Assembly: GCF_900099915.1 (NCBI RefSeq)
Contig: NZ_FNDB01000003.1
Location: forward strand, 62,001-126,000
DNA length: 64,000 bases
From: Flavobacterium omnivorum
GTDB lineage: Bacteria; Bacteroidota; Bacteroidia; Flavobacteriales; Flavobacteriaceae
Reading direction: 5' to 3'
Shown here: in pieces, positions 42,465 to 52,008 of the stretch
How the letters are laid out: each line of letters starts with the position of its first letter
Position numbering within the stretch: the first letter of the stretch is position 1
Notes under the pieces: generated by a model
What the model saw: only the letters and a program-made list of their open reading frames with translations
Database searches by the model: none
What the model was told of the DNA's origin: nothing
Program-made: the position numbers and the translations under genes

Positions 42465-43493
42465 ATGGGATTTTTTGATTTCATGACCGAGGATATTGCG
42501 ATAGACCTTGGTACCGCTAATACTTTAATCATACATAATGATAAAGTTGTAATTGACAGCCCATCTATAGTTGCTAGAGATAGAGTATCAGGCAAAATCA
42601 TTGCTGTAGGTAAAGAAGCAAGTATGATGCAGGGTAAAACACATGAAAATATTAAGACGATTAGACCCTTAAAAGATGGTGTAATTGCTGATTTTGATGC
42701 TTCTGAAAAAATGATAAGCTTGTTTATAAAAAGCATACCCGCTTTAAAGAAAAGAATGTTTACACCCGCATTGCGAATGGTTGTTTGTATTCCTTCTGGC
42801 ATTACTGAAGTGGAGATGAGAGCCGTAAAAGAGTCTTGCGAAAGAGTTAATGGTAAAGAAGTATATTTGATCCACGAACCTATGGCAGCAGCTATTGGGA
42901 TTGGGATTGATATTATGCAGCCAAAGGGAAATATGATTGTTGATATTGGTGGTGGAACAACTGAAATTGCCGTAATAGCTTTAGGTGGAATTGTTTGCGA
43001 CAAATCAGTTAAAATCGCTGGTGATGTCTTTACAAATGACATTGTATATTATATGCGTACCCAACATAATCTTTTTGTAGGAGAGACTACGGCCGAAAAA
43101 ATAAAAATCCAAATTGGTGCTGCAATAGAAGATTTAGAAACTCCTCCTGAAGACATGTCGGTTCAAGGTAGAGATTTGCTTACTGGTAAACCAAAACAAG
43201 TTGAAGTTTCATATAGAGAAATTGCTAAAGCGTTAGACAAATCGATACAACGTATCGAAGATGCCGTAATGGAAACCTTATCTCAAACACCTCCAGAATT
43301 AGCTGCAGACATTTACAACACGGGTATTTACCTTGCTGGTGGAGGGTCTATGTTGCGAGGATTGGACAAAAGAATTTCTCAAAAGACAGACTTACCGGTT
43401 TACATAGCAGAAGATCCATTAAGAGCCGTTGTTAGAGGAACTGGTATGGCCCTTAAAAACATCGTGAAATTCAAAAGTATACTGATAAAATAA
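42465..43493 (+). CDS. mreB: rod shape-determining protein MreB
   Basis: The 342-aa actin homologue forms membrane-bound filaments that guide lateral wall synthesis. IAIDLGTANTLI is the phosphate 1 motif, MIVDIGGGTTEIAVIALGG the phosphate 2 region and YLAGGGSMLRGLDKRI the adenosine motif. HEPMAAAIGIGIDI is also conserved. It heads a same-strand run mreB-mreC-mreD-pbp2-rodA with its own promoter box at 42418. A 100-bp spacer with an inverted repeat separates it from mreC and could lower downstream expression. Confidence 0.98.
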   Translation: MGFFDFMTEDIAIDLGTANTLIIHNDKVVIDSPSIVARDRVSGKIIAVGKEASMMQGKTHENIKTIRPLKDGVIADFDASEKMISLFIKSIPALKKRMFTPALRMVVCIPSGITEVEMRAVKESCERVNGKEVYLIHEPMAAAIGIGIDIMQPKGNMIVDIGGGTTEIAVIALGGIVCDKSVKIAGDVFTNDIVYYMRTQHNLFVGETTAEKIKIQIGAAIEDLETPPEDMSVQGRDLLTGKPKQVEVSYREIAKALDKSIQRIEDAVMETLSQTPPELAADIYNTGIYLAGGGSMLRGLDKRISQKTDLPVYIAEDPLRAVVRGTGMALKNIVKFKSILIK

Positions 43494-43501
43494 GAAAAAC
43501 A

Positions 43502-43557
43502 AAATTCTAAATTCCACTCTATAGTTCAGAAAATTGGACTGCTGGGATTTAGAATTT
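43502..43557. repeat. inverted repeat between mreB and mreC
   Basis: AAATTCTAAAT (43502-43512) is perfectly complementary to ATTTAGAATTT (43547-43557), with a 34-nt loop. No T-run follows on either strand. Possibly an attenuating or stabilising stem, or a mobile intergenic repeat. Confidence 0.5.
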
Positions 43558-43593
43558 AACTTTTGATTTATTTAAAATATTTAATTTTAAACA

Positions 43594-44418
43594 ATGCAGC
43601 AAATATTTAATTTTATTTTTAAAAACAGTAACAGAATACTGTTTTTGCTGCTTTTAGGGATATCGTTATCTCTTACGATTCAATCCCATTCTTTTCATAG
43701 AAGCAAAATAATAAGTTCTGCAAACTTTTTAAGTGGTGGTGTCTATGAAAAAGTAAACAATCTAAATGAGTATTTAAATTTAAAAACTCAAAATGATGCA
43801 CTTGCACTTGAAAATGCGAAACTCAAAAGCCTCCTTTTTAATTCTGAAGATACAACTGCAGTACGAAAATTAGACAGTTTGAAAGGCGTCAAGCTAGAAG
43901 ACATAATTGTTTCTAAAGTAATCCACAACTCTTATAATGTCTATGAAAATTACCTGACGTTAAATTCAGGTGAATTGCAAGGCGTAAAAACAGACATGGG
44001 CGTTGTAAATAGCTTGGGGATTATAGGTATTATAGAAAACACTTCTCCCAAATATGCTACTGTGATCAGCATTTTGAACAAAAGAACTCAGATCAATGCT
44101 AAAATTAAAAAATCCAATCATTTTGGTTCATTGAACTGGAATGGAAAAAGTACAGGTTTTGTACAGTTGACTGATCTTCCAAGATTGGCATTGATAAAAA
44201 TTGGAGACACCATTGTTACTGGAGGGCAGTCGGTTATTTTTCCTGAAAACATTAACATTGGAACAATAGCGAAGATATACAGAGATACTCAAACTAACTT
44301 TTATACCTTGGATATTAAACTTTTTAATGACATGACCAATCTGGGCCATGTTTATATAATAAAAAGTAAAGATCGCGACGAAATTACTAATTTAGAAAAA
44401 AGAGAAAAAGATGAATAG
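43594..44418 (+). CDS. mreC: rod shape-determining protein MreC
   Basis: The 274-aa bitopic protein links MreB to the periplasmic synthases. One N-terminal helix (about 13-30, RILFLLLLGISLSLTIQS) is followed by a coiled-coil (about 50-75) and a beta-rich periplasmic domain with NSLGIIGIIENTSPKYATVISI and GDTIVTGGQSVIFPENINIG. It ends with a charged tail. mreD starts 8 bp before its stop, so the two are translationally coupled. Confidence 0.95.
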   Translation: MQQIFNFIFKNSNRILFLLLLGISLSLTIQSHSFHRSKIISSANFLSGGVYEKVNNLNEYLNLKTQNDALALENAKLKSLLFNSEDTTAVRKLDSLKGVKLEDIIVSKVIHNSYNVYENYLTLNSGELQGVKTDMGVVNSLGIIGIIENTSPKYATVISILNKRTQINAKIKKSNHFGSLNWNGKSTGFVQLTDLPRLALIKIGDTIVTGGQSVIFPENINIGTIAKIYRDTQTNFYTLDIKLFNDMTNLGHVYIIKSKDRDEITNLEKREKDE

Positions 44419-44917
44419 CACCTTGTTAGTCAACATTTTCCGATTTATACTGTTATTAGCCATTCAGATTATCATATTTAACAACATGAATTTTTTGGGC
44501 TATATCAGTCCATTTCCCTATATTTTATTCATCATATTGTACCCTGTAAATGGCAATAAATCTGGTTTAGTGGCGGCCAGTTTTTTACTTGGAATCATTA
44601 TGGATCTTTTTAGTAATTCAGGTGGAACACATGCAACAGCGTGTTTAGTTTTAGCTTATTTCAGACCGTCAATTTTTAAGTTTGCCTTCGGATTGAGCTA
44701 CGAATACCAAACTATAAAATTGAATGATGTTTTAACACCACAACGATTCTCTTTTATATTATTATCCGTAGTTATTCATCACTTTACCTTGTTTTTACTA
44801 GAAGCATTTCAATTGTCGTATATCCTAGACACCTTATTAACCACATTATTAAGCACTGTATTCACCATTATTATATGCATTATCATCATATACCTTATTA
44901 AGCCAAATAAAAGATGA
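44411..44917 (+). CDS. mreD: rod shape-determining protein MreD
   Basis: The 168-aa polytopic membrane protein has five or six helices over most of its length, e.g. IFRFILLLAIQIIIFNNM, PYILFIILYPV and VVIHHFTLFLLEAFQLSYIL. FLLGIIMDLFSNSGGTHATA resembles the conserved MreD core (G-x-x-x-D). The sequence is variable across the family, but length, topology and position between mreC and pbp2 settle it. It overlaps both neighbours (8 bp and 4 bp). Confidence 0.93.
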   Translation: MNSTLLVNIFRFILLLAIQIIIFNNMNFLGYISPFPYILFIILYPVNGNKSGLVAASFLLGIIMDLFSNSGGTHATACLVLAYFRPSIFKFAFGLSYEYQTIKLNDVLTPQRFSFILLSVVIHHFTLFLLEAFQLSYILDTLLTTLLSTVFTIIICIIIIYLIKPNKR

Positions 44918-46866
44918 GAAAAGTCTTGTTGCCCTCTTTAATTATTCTTGCTACTTCTCTACTTGTGATGCGAATTTTTTATTTGCAGGTGGTTGACGAC
45001 ACCTTAAAGTTAAAGTCGGAAAATAATGCTATTAAAAAAAAACACGAGTACCCTGAACGAGGTTACATCTATGACCGAAAAGGAAAGTTATTAGTAGCCA
45101 ATCAGGCATCCTATGACATCATGGTAATACCTCGAGAAGTAAAAAAAATAGATACTTTAGAATTTTGCCAATTATTAAATATCACCAAAGAAACTTTTAT
45201 AAAAAACATAAAAAAGGCAACAATATATAGTCCGCGTCTTCCGTCCGTTTTTTTATCTCAATTAAACAAAAGTGAATTTGCTGCATTTCAAGAAAAAATA
45301 CGAAAATACGAAGGGTTTTATGTTCAAAAGCGTTCCCTTAGGGATTACGAAGTGGCTTTTGGAGCTAATGTATTTGGGGGTATTACTCAGGTAAATGAGA
45401 AATTAGTTCAAAAAAATCCATACTATAACAGTGGTGATTTAATAGGACGTCAGGGTGTTGAAGAAAGCTATGAAGAAATTTTGCGCGGAGTAAAAGGAGT
45501 CAAATACATTCAAAAAGACAAATACAACCGCGAAATCGGCTCCTACAAGAACGGGAAATACGATACTATTGCTGTACAAGGTGAAGACATTAATCTTACG
45601 ATAGATGCGGAACTACAAAAATATGGGGAAGAATTAATGATAAATAAAAGAGGTGGAATTGTTGCCATTGAACCAAGTACTGGAGAGATATTAGCACTTG
45701 TAACCGCTCCTTCTTATGACCCAGGAATATTAGTAGGACGACAACGATCTAAAAACTACACTGAATTATACCGCGATTCTATAGCAAAACCTTTATATGA
45801 CAGAGGATTGTTGGCGGAATACCCTCCTGGTTCACCTTTCAAAATTTTGACTGGCCTCGTTGCTCTTCAGGAAGGAGTAATTGACGAGAACACTACTGTC
45901 AGTTGTAATCATGGTTTTAGTTATGCTAGAGGTCGATTCATGCGCTGCCATTGCAGAGGTGGTGCCCTTCAATTGCACCGAGGTATTTATGAGTCCTGCA
46001 ATTCCTATTTTGCGACGGCTTACATGAAAACCATAAATAAATATGCTAAACCGGCTCAAGCGGTTGATGTATGGAGCAATCACATTCGAAGCTTTGGACT
46101 TGGACAATTTATGGGATACGATTTGCCAACAGGTAAAAGAGGTAAAATACCAGATTCTAAAACATACAAAAGAATTTATCCTAATGGTGGTTGGAGAAGT
46201 ACCACAATTATTTCAAATTCAATAGGTCAAGGAGAGGTTGTGATGACGCCAATTCAACTAGCTAATATGATGGCAGCAATAGCTAATCAAGGACACTACT
46301 ATACTCCTCATATCATCAAAAGAATCGAAGGGCATACAATTGATAAAAAATTTACAACCAAACATGTAACAACGATTGACAAAAAACATTTCAAACCAAT
46401 TATAAGTGGCCTTTTTGATGTTTATAATATGGGTACCGCAAGCGCTCTTAAAGTAGAGGGAATTGACATTTGCGGTAAAACAGGAACTGCTGAAAACTTC
46501 GCAAAAATAGGAGGTCAAAGAGTTCAATTAAAGGATCATTCTATATTTGTGGCCTTTGCACCAAAGGACAATCCAAAAATCGCGATTGCCATTATGGTTG
46601 AAAATGGAGGTTTTGGATCTACAATCGCTGGACCAATTGCCAGCTTGATGATTGAAAAGTACTTACGTCAAAAGATTACAAGACTTGATTTAGAAAAAAG
46701 AATTCTTGCAACTAGTTTGCAAAGTCAATATGCTAAATTAGGTGGACTTTCAGAGGCAGTCAAATTACAATTAAGAATTAGTGATTCTCTTCTAAAAAAG
46801 AAAACAATGATTCCAACTGCCAAAGTAAAAATAGATTCTACAAAAGAGAAAAAACAAGCTATTTAA
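44914..46866 (+). CDS. mrdA: penicillin-binding protein 2, elongasome transpeptidase
   Basis: The 650-aa class B PBP cross-links peptidoglycan during cell elongation. One N-terminal helix (about 4-24) precedes a pedestal domain with ERGYIYDRKGKLLVANQASYDI. The transpeptidase domain has the active-site SxxK in PPGSPFKI, the SxN-type motif in ESCNSYF and KTG in CGKTGTAENF. Its segment around NHGFSYARGRFMRCHCRGG carries closely spaced cysteines, a feature I associate with Bacteroidota PBP2. The start overlaps mreD by 4 bp, and rodA follows after 5 bp. Confidence 0.96.
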   Translation: MRKVLLPSLIILATSLLVMRIFYLQVVDDTLKLKSENNAIKKKHEYPERGYIYDRKGKLLVANQASYDIMVIPREVKKIDTLEFCQLLNITKETFIKNIKKATIYSPRLPSVFLSQLNKSEFAAFQEKIRKYEGFYVQKRSLRDYEVAFGANVFGGITQVNEKLVQKNPYYNSGDLIGRQGVEESYEEILRGVKGVKYIQKDKYNREIGSYKNGKYDTIAVQGEDINLTIDAELQKYGEELMINKRGGIVAIEPSTGEILALVTAPSYDPGILVGRQRSKNYTELYRDSIAKPLYDRGLLAEYPPGSPFKILTGLVALQEGVIDENTTVSCNHGFSYARGRFMRCHCRGGALQLHRGIYESCNSYFATAYMKTINKYAKPAQAVDVWSNHIRSFGLGQFMGYDLPTGKRGKIPDSKTYKRIYPNGGWRSTTIISNSIGQGEVVMTPIQLANMMAAIANQGHYYTPHIIKRIEGHTIDKKFTTKHVTTIDKKHFKPIISGLFDVYNMGTASALKVEGIDICGKTGTAENFAKIGGQRVQLKDHSIFVAFAPKDNPKIAIAIMVENGGFGSTIAGPIASLMIEKYLRQKITRLDLEKRILATSLQSQYAKLGGLSEAVKLQLRISDSLLKKKTMIPTAKVKIDSTKEKKQAI

Positions 46867-46871
46867 TCCGA

Positions 46872-48107
46872 ATGAAAAACCAAAGTGTAACAAATAATAT
46901 TGACTGGATAAGCATAATCATTTATGCGTCATTGGTTATTTTAGGTTGGCTAAACATCTATTCGTCTTCCCTTTCATCTATGGAAGATACTTATGAAAAA
47001 CAATTGATTTTCATCGTACTAACCATTCCTTTAATTTTTGTTGTACTATCGGTTGACGGAAAATTCTATGAGAAATACGCCAGTATAATTTTCGGAATTT
47101 CTTTATTAACATTAGCGGGCTTATTTTTATTTGGTAAAACTATCGCAGGACAGCGCTGTTGGTATGCCATAGGGAGTTTCACAATACAGCCTTCTGAATT
47201 TGCAAAAGCAGCAACAGCATTAGCTTTGGCAAAATATCTAAGCGATACTCAAATCAATCTAAAAGATGTTGCTCGACAATGGCAGGCTCTCGCAATCATA
47301 ATATTACCGGTTTTGCTCATTTTACCACAACCCGATCCTGGGAGTGCATTAATCTATAGTATATTTATCATTGTTTTATACCGTGAAGGACTTCCATCAT
47401 GGTATGTTTGGACTGGCTTTGTAACTGTTTTTTTATTTGTATTAACGCTTGTTCTAGAGCCTCAATATGTCATTCTAATTGGATTAGCGGTTATAATTAT
47501 TGTCCACTTTAAATCTCGATTAGCAGACAGAAATATCGTTTTAAGCAGTATTCTTTTCGTGCTGATTTCAGGATTCGTTTTCTCCGTGGACTATGTCTTC
47601 GATAATGTGTTTAAACAGCATCATAGGGATCGCTTCAATATCCTTTTAGGCAAAACTGTGGACATGAAAGGTATTGGATACAATACCAATCAATCAGAAA
47701 TTGCGATAGGCTCTGGCGGTTGGTTTGGAAAAGGATTCCTAGAAGGAACGCAAACTAAAGGAGGATTTGTACCAGAACAGCATACCGATTATATTTTTAC
47801 AACGGTAGGCGAAGAATGGGGCTTTGTTGGCTCTTTAACTGTTATAGCTCTTTTCGCAGGTTTATTACTTAGAATAATCTATTTGGCTGAAAGGCAAAAA
47901 ACAAAATTCAGTAGGGTATATGGATATTGTGTAGCAGGAATTTTATTTATGCACTTTTTTGTAAATATTGCCATGGTTGTGGGTATTTTTCCAACCATTG
48001 GAGTTCCGTTACCTTTCTTTTCATACGGAGGTTCCGGTTTATGGGGGTTTACCATATTACTATTTATATTCATAAAAATGGATGCGAATAAAGTGAACGA
48101 ATGGTAG
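46872..48107 (+). CDS. rodA: RodA, SEDS peptidoglycan glycosyltransferase
   Basis: The 411-aa SEDS protein, about ten helices, polymerises glycan strands together with PBP2 encoded just upstream. GQRCWYAIGSFTIQPSEFAK is the family signature with the catalytic-region loop. LPQPDPGSALIYSIFIIVLYREGL, NQSEIAIGSGGWFGKGFLEGTQT and PEQHTDYIFTTVGEEWGFVGSL follow in order. The C-terminal GVPLPFFSYGGSGLWG is conserved in RodA/FtsW; the location next to mreBCD-pbp2 makes it RodA. It is the last gene of the run. Confidence 0.97.
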   Translation: MKNQSVTNNIDWISIIIYASLVILGWLNIYSSSLSSMEDTYEKQLIFIVLTIPLIFVVLSVDGKFYEKYASIIFGISLLTLAGLFLFGKTIAGQRCWYAIGSFTIQPSEFAKAATALALAKYLSDTQINLKDVARQWQALAIIILPVLLILPQPDPGSALIYSIFIIVLYREGLPSWYVWTGFVTVFLFVLTLVLEPQYVILIGLAVIIIVHFKSRLADRNIVLSSILFVLISGFVFSVDYVFDNVFKQHHRDRFNILLGKTVDMKGIGYNTNQSEIAIGSGGWFGKGFLEGTQTKGGFVPEQHTDYIFTTVGEEWGFVGSLTVIALFAGLLLRIIYLAERQKTKFSRVYGYCVAGILFMHFFVNIAMVVGIFPTIGVPLPFFSYGGSGLWGFTILLFIFIKMDANKVNEW

Positions 48108-48427
48108 CTTAATAACTTCTACTCCTGCGCTTTCCATTATAAAACACATAAAATAGAGTCGTAGACCATCTCCATTTAGAGGTAGACAAACCCTATTAAA
48201 ACCAGTTGATGTCTCCTAAATCACTGCTAACTATAATAAGCAATCCGTTAAGTCCAAAAGTGAGTTGAAAGAAATTACAATCTTACTGTAGACTAAATTG
48301 AGCCCGCTATATTTCTAAAACAATAAGACTTGAACACAATTACAATCTTTAAATTCAGGCCTAAAAGACACTAGTAAACTACTATCAGCATCCAAATAAG
48401 CACTGACACCAGGCTACTAAAATAAAA
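48108..48427. other. 320-bp intergenic stretch with no recognisable gene
   Basis: The stretch between rodA and the convergent protease gene has no ORF of note on either strand, no tRNA-like fold and no clear promoter box. TTACAATCTT occurs twice (near 48277 and 48338). It may be decayed sequence. Base composition is less A/T-extreme than most spacers here. Confidence 0.5.
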
Positions 48428-48463
48428 ATGCCCTAGAAATTCAATAGAATTTCTAGGGCATTT
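48428..48463. terminator. bidirectional terminator between rodA and the protease gene
   Basis: AAATGCCCTAGAAATTC, a 4- to 5-nt loop, GAATTTCTAGGGCATTT is an almost perfect 17-bp stem. On the minus strand it follows the protease stop by about 34 nt. No long T-run, but the stem is strong. Confidence 0.75.
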
Positions 48464-48496
48464 ACAAATCGTATCGTTACTAAAAAACGACAAATA

Positions 48497-50674
48497 CTAT
48501 GACTTTGCTAATTTATCTTTTTTTAATTTTACAGGTAAGCTGTTTTTAGATACTGCTTTTGTTTGCAAATCATCTAAAACGTTAAGCGCTTCTTCTACAT
48601 AAATATCTTTAGATAATGCTTCATGCCATCTTTCTCTTTTCTCTTTTAACGTAACATCTTTATTCATAGCATCCGTTTCATATGGTAGCGATGTAAATGT
48701 CAGCGCATTTTTATAATCTACAATTGGTTTGTATTTTTTTGCTTTCTCTTCAATTTCAGATTGAGCAATTTTAAATTTATCAATGTTCAAACTGTAGACA
48801 TTCTCTTCACTTCTACTGTCAATCCATTTCGCATTTTCCTCAATCAATTGAAATTGTGAATTGGCACTAATTCTACTTTTACTATTCGCAATCGCCTTAT
48901 TAAAGTTTCCATTTTTATCCCAAACAGAATATTCTGCTTGATCAATTTTATCCCAAGGCATTGCATTATCGACATCACGTTCACCCATCTTTAGATAAGC
49001 ATATCGATCCGGCATAACAACATCACTGCGTACACCTTCTAATTGAGTTGAGCCACCGTTTATTCTATAGAATTTTTGAGTCGTCGTTTTGATAGCACCT
49101 AAATCTCCAACAGAACTACTACGAACAAATTGGTTTAGATCAATCACATTTTGAACCGTCCCTTTTCCGTAGGTTTGTTTGCTTCCAATAATAATTCCTC
49201 TTTTATAATCTTGTATGGCTGCGGCCAAAATCTCGGAAGCAGAAGCAGAAAAACTATTCACCATGATCACTAATGGGCCGTCCCATTCTATTTTTTTGTC
49301 TCTATCGTACAAAACCTCTTTTTTTCTACCAGCAGATTTGATCTGAACAATTGGTCCCTGTTCGATAAACAATCCTGCAATATCAACAACAGTTGACAAA
49401 GATCCACCACCATCATCCCGCACATCTAACACGATTCCGTTTACACCTGCTTTTTTTAATCGATCGACTTCAATGGCGATGTCTTTTCCTGCATCTCTTC
49501 CATCTGTGTTTTCAAAATCAATGTAAAATTTAGGTAAATAGATTACACCATATTTCAATCCGTTTTTGTTTACAATACTGGATTTGGCGTACGTTTCTTC
49601 AATTTCAACAATGTCTCTGACTATTGAAATAATTTTGATGGTTCCATCTACTTTTTTAACGGTAAGACGCACTTCTGAACCTTTTGGTCCTTTTATCTTC
49701 TTCACCACATCATCCAAACGCATCCCAACAACATCTACAGCTTCGCCACTTCCTTGGGCCACTTTCATGATTAAATCACCGGCTTCCAACTGCTTTCCTC
49801 TCCATGCTGGACCACCAGAAATTAGCTCTGAAATCTCAGTCAAATCATTCTTCTTTTGAAGACGAGCCCCTATTCCTTCTAATTTCCCACTTATACTTAC
49901 ATCAAAACGCTCTTTCTCTTCAGCTGCAAAGTAGTTTGTATGCGGATCAAAACGTGCTGTAATTGAATTGATATAAACTGAAAACCAGTCATTTCTATCC
50001 AAATCTTTTATAAATCCAAAATACTCATCAAGCGATTTAGCTGAACTTTCTCTGGTTTCTTTCTCTAAAACATCAAAGGATTTTATACTGTATTTTGAGT
50101 CGTTTTTCTTCTTATCTTCCTCTAATTTTTGTTTATCAATAAGAGATGAAAGTGTAGACAATTTAATTTGCTTTCTCCATTTATCATTGAGTTCTGTTGT
50201 GTTTTTAGGATAAGGCGCTTTCTCATAATCAATATTAAAACTTTCATCAATACTGTAGTCAAAAGGTTTACTTAAAACGTCTTTATAAATCGTTGTACTT
50301 TCCTTCATTCTTTTCATTAAACGATCATAGGTAAGATTGAAGAAACTCAAATCTTTACTCAATAACTGATCGTCTAATTGCAGCTCGAATTTTGAAAATT
50401 CATCAATATCCGATTGTAAAAAAAATCTTTTGGATGGATCCAAAGCTTCAATATAATCCTTGTAAATGCCTTTCGAAAAAGTATCATCTATTGTGGCTGG
50501 GCTATAATGTCCTTTTTCAATAACAAAAGTTAATAATTCCAAAAGGAGTTTGTCTTTTTCCGGATCATTTGCTTTTGGCGCATTGATTTTAAAAGCAAAC
50601 AAAGTCACAGAAATAAATACGACAACGAGGATAATTTTATAATTTCTTTTCATAAAGTTAAGAATAGTATTCAT
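48497..50674 (-). CDS. prc: carboxy-terminal processing (tail-specific) protease, Prc family
   Basis: The 725-aa periplasmic serine protease has an N-terminal hydrophobic segment (about 13-30, YKIILVVVFISVTLFAFK). A TSP N-terminal domain and a PDZ domain (about 240-330, GKLEGIGARLQ...WRGKQLEAGDLIMKV) follow. The S41 catalytic domain has its Ser in VNSFSASASEI and Lys in GSKQTYGKGTVQ, the Ser-Lys dyad of this family. A C-terminal Prc-type extension follows. The start could be Met8 (MKRNYK). Such proteases trim or degrade envelope proteins at their C-termini. It is divergent from surE. Confidence 0.95.
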   Translation of the reverse strand: MNTILNFMKRNYKIILVVVFISVTLFAFKINAPKANDPEKDKLLLELLTFVIEKGHYSPATIDDTFSKGIYKDYIEALDPSKRFFLQSDIDEFSKFELQLDDQLLSKDLSFFNLTYDRLMKRMKESTTIYKDVLSKPFDYSIDESFNIDYEKAPYPKNTTELNDKWRKQIKLSTLSSLIDKQKLEEDKKKNDSKYSIKSFDVLEKETRESSAKSLDEYFGFIKDLDRNDWFSVYINSITARFDPHTNYFAAEEKERFDVSISGKLEGIGARLQKKNDLTEISELISGGPAWRGKQLEAGDLIMKVAQGSGEAVDVVGMRLDDVVKKIKGPKGSEVRLTVKKVDGTIKIISIVRDIVEIEETYAKSSIVNKNGLKYGVIYLPKFYIDFENTDGRDAGKDIAIEVDRLKKAGVNGIVLDVRDDGGGSLSTVVDIAGLFIEQGPIVQIKSAGRKKEVLYDRDKKIEWDGPLVIMVNSFSASASEILAAAIQDYKRGIIIGSKQTYGKGTVQNVIDLNQFVRSSSVGDLGAIKTTTQKFYRINGGSTQLEGVRSDVVMPDRYAYLKMGERDVDNAMPWDKIDQAEYSVWDKNGNFNKAIANSKSRISANSQFQLIEENAKWIDSRSEENVYSLNIDKFKIAQSEIEEKAKKYKPIVDYKNALTFTSLPYETDAMNKDVTLKEKRERWHEALSKDIYVEEALNVLDDLQTKAVSKNSLPVKLKKDKLAKS

Positions 50675-50881
50675 GAATTTTTATTCTAATATAAGGTAAA
50701 AACTATGCCAACAGTAGCAGAACTCCCCTAATTTTTTGTTAAAGATATAAAATAGTTTTTTTTTATTAAGCTAAATGATTCAAGATAACAAATTTTTATC
50801 TTTTGTTTACTTAATCCCATTCTGTGTCATTACATTTGCCATCAATATCATAAAAATCAATCTTTTTTTGCCAAAATACTA

Positions 50882-51661
50882 ATGAAAAAATCTAGACCTT
50901 TAATTTTAATAACGAATGACGATGGTGTATCAGCGCCAGGACTCAGAGCATTAATTTCTGTGATGGCTGAATTAGGAGAAATCGTTGTGGTTGCGCCAGA
51001 TACACCACAAAGCGCAATGGGTCACGCCATTACCATTAACAGCACATTATATTTGAATAAATTATCTAAAGACAGCGATCCTTTCTTAGAATATAGTTGC
51101 TCCGGAACTCCTGTTGATTGTGTAAAACTCGCTGTTAACGAAATTTTAAAACGAAAACCCGATTTATGTGTTTCGGGCGTAAATCATGGTTCAAACTCTT
51201 CCATAAACGTGATTTATTCCGGAACGATGAGCGCCGCAGTTGAAGCAGGAATAGAAGGAATTCCCGCTATTGGCTTCTCGTTATTGGATTACGATTGGAA
51301 TGCGGATTTCGACACCATAAAATCTTTTATACGCAAAATATCAGCAGAAGTTCTTGAAAACGGACTTCCGGAAGGCGTAGTTTTAAATGTTAATTTTCCA
51401 AAATTAAAAGAAGAAGACATCAAAGGGATTCGGATTTGTCGTCAAGCGAAAGCAATCTGGGTAGAGAAATTTGACAAAAGAAAAACACCGCAAGGAAGAG
51501 ACTATTACTGGCTTGCCGGGGAATTTGTAAACCAAGACAAAGGAGAAGATACAGATGAATGGGCTTTAGAAAACGGTTTTGTATCTGTAGTTCCAGTGCA
51601 ATTTGACTTGACTGCGCATCACGCAATTCAGCAACTTAACACTTGGAAATGGAATGAATAA
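50882..51661 (+). CDS. surE: 5'/3'-nucleotidase SurE
   Basis: The 259-aa metal-dependent phosphatase acts on nucleoside monophosphates. ILITNDDGVSAPGLRAL holds the metal-binding Asp pair. VVAPDTPQSAMGHAIT, CSGTPVDCVKLAV and SGVNHGSNSSINVIYSGTMSAA complete the family motifs. The length is normal. A 90-aa membrane-protein gene overlaps its 3' end by 8 bp, and lpxB lies further downstream. Confidence 0.97.
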   Translation: MKKSRPLILITNDDGVSAPGLRALISVMAELGEIVVVAPDTPQSAMGHAITINSTLYLNKLSKDSDPFLEYSCSGTPVDCVKLAVNEILKRKPDLCVSGVNHGSNSSINVIYSGTMSAAVEAGIEGIPAIGFSLLDYDWNADFDTIKSFIRKISAEVLENGLPEGVVLNVNFPKLKEEDIKGIRICRQAKAIWVEKFDKRKTPQGRDYYWLAGEFVNQDKGEDTDEWALENGFVSVVPVQFDLTAHHAIQQLNTWKWNE

Positions 51662-51926
51662 AAAAAACCTATTGCTCGGATTTTTAATCGGGATTGCAAC
51701 AACTTTGCTTGGATCGTACCTTTTTATAAGCTTTTTTTCGGAGTTCAAATTTATCGCCGGAATTCAAATCATGAAATTTCAAGGTAATTTAGGGAAACTA
51801 ATCACATTGGGATCGATTCTAACGCTGATAGCATTTGCAATTTTACTCAAAATGAATAAAGAAATAATGGCTCGCGGTGTAGTTTTGGCAGTCATTGCCT
51901 TGGCTATACTTACTTTATTTATTTAA
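51654..51926 (+). CDS. small hypothetical membrane protein, 90 aa
   Basis: Three hydrophobic segments fill the chain: about 6-30 (LLLGFLIGIATTLLGSYLFISFF), 49-65 (ITLGSILTLIAFAILL) and 73-90 (ARGVVLAVIALAILTLFI). I recognise no named family. The start codon overlaps the surE stop by 8 bp, which argues that it is a real coupled gene. It precedes an exact -7 box for lpxB. Confidence 0.75.
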   Translation: MNKKNLLLGFLIGIATTLLGSYLFISFFSEFKFIAGIQIMKFQGNLGKLITLGSILTLIAFAILLKMNKEIMARGVVLAVIALAILTLFI

Positions 51927-51929
51927 GTT

Positions 51930-51937
51930 TATCTTTG
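51930..51937 (+). promoter_or_regulatory. -7 promoter box of lpxB
   Basis: TATCTTTG matches TAnnTTTG exactly and lies directly after the preceding gene. The lpxB ATG is 72 bp downstream, with a 10-codon ORF (ATG at 51949, stop TGA at 51979-51981) in the leader. Confidence 0.5.
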
Positions 51938-52008
51938 CAACTGTATAAAATGATTCCAACAAAAATGATTTTATCCGTTTGATTTTAAAAATTCAAAATC
52001 GAAAAAAC

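Noticed and set aside
42401..43042. 213-codon minus-strand ORF opposite mreB
   Set aside because: It is the antisense shadow of mreB; its Ile/Ser/Pro-rich composition is that of complemented codons, and it has no plausible leader.
48277..48347. TTACAATCTT repeated twice in the rodA-prc spacer as a possible direct repeat or CRISPR remnant
   Set aside because: Only two 10-nt copies in A/T-rich DNA, with no regular spacing or further units.
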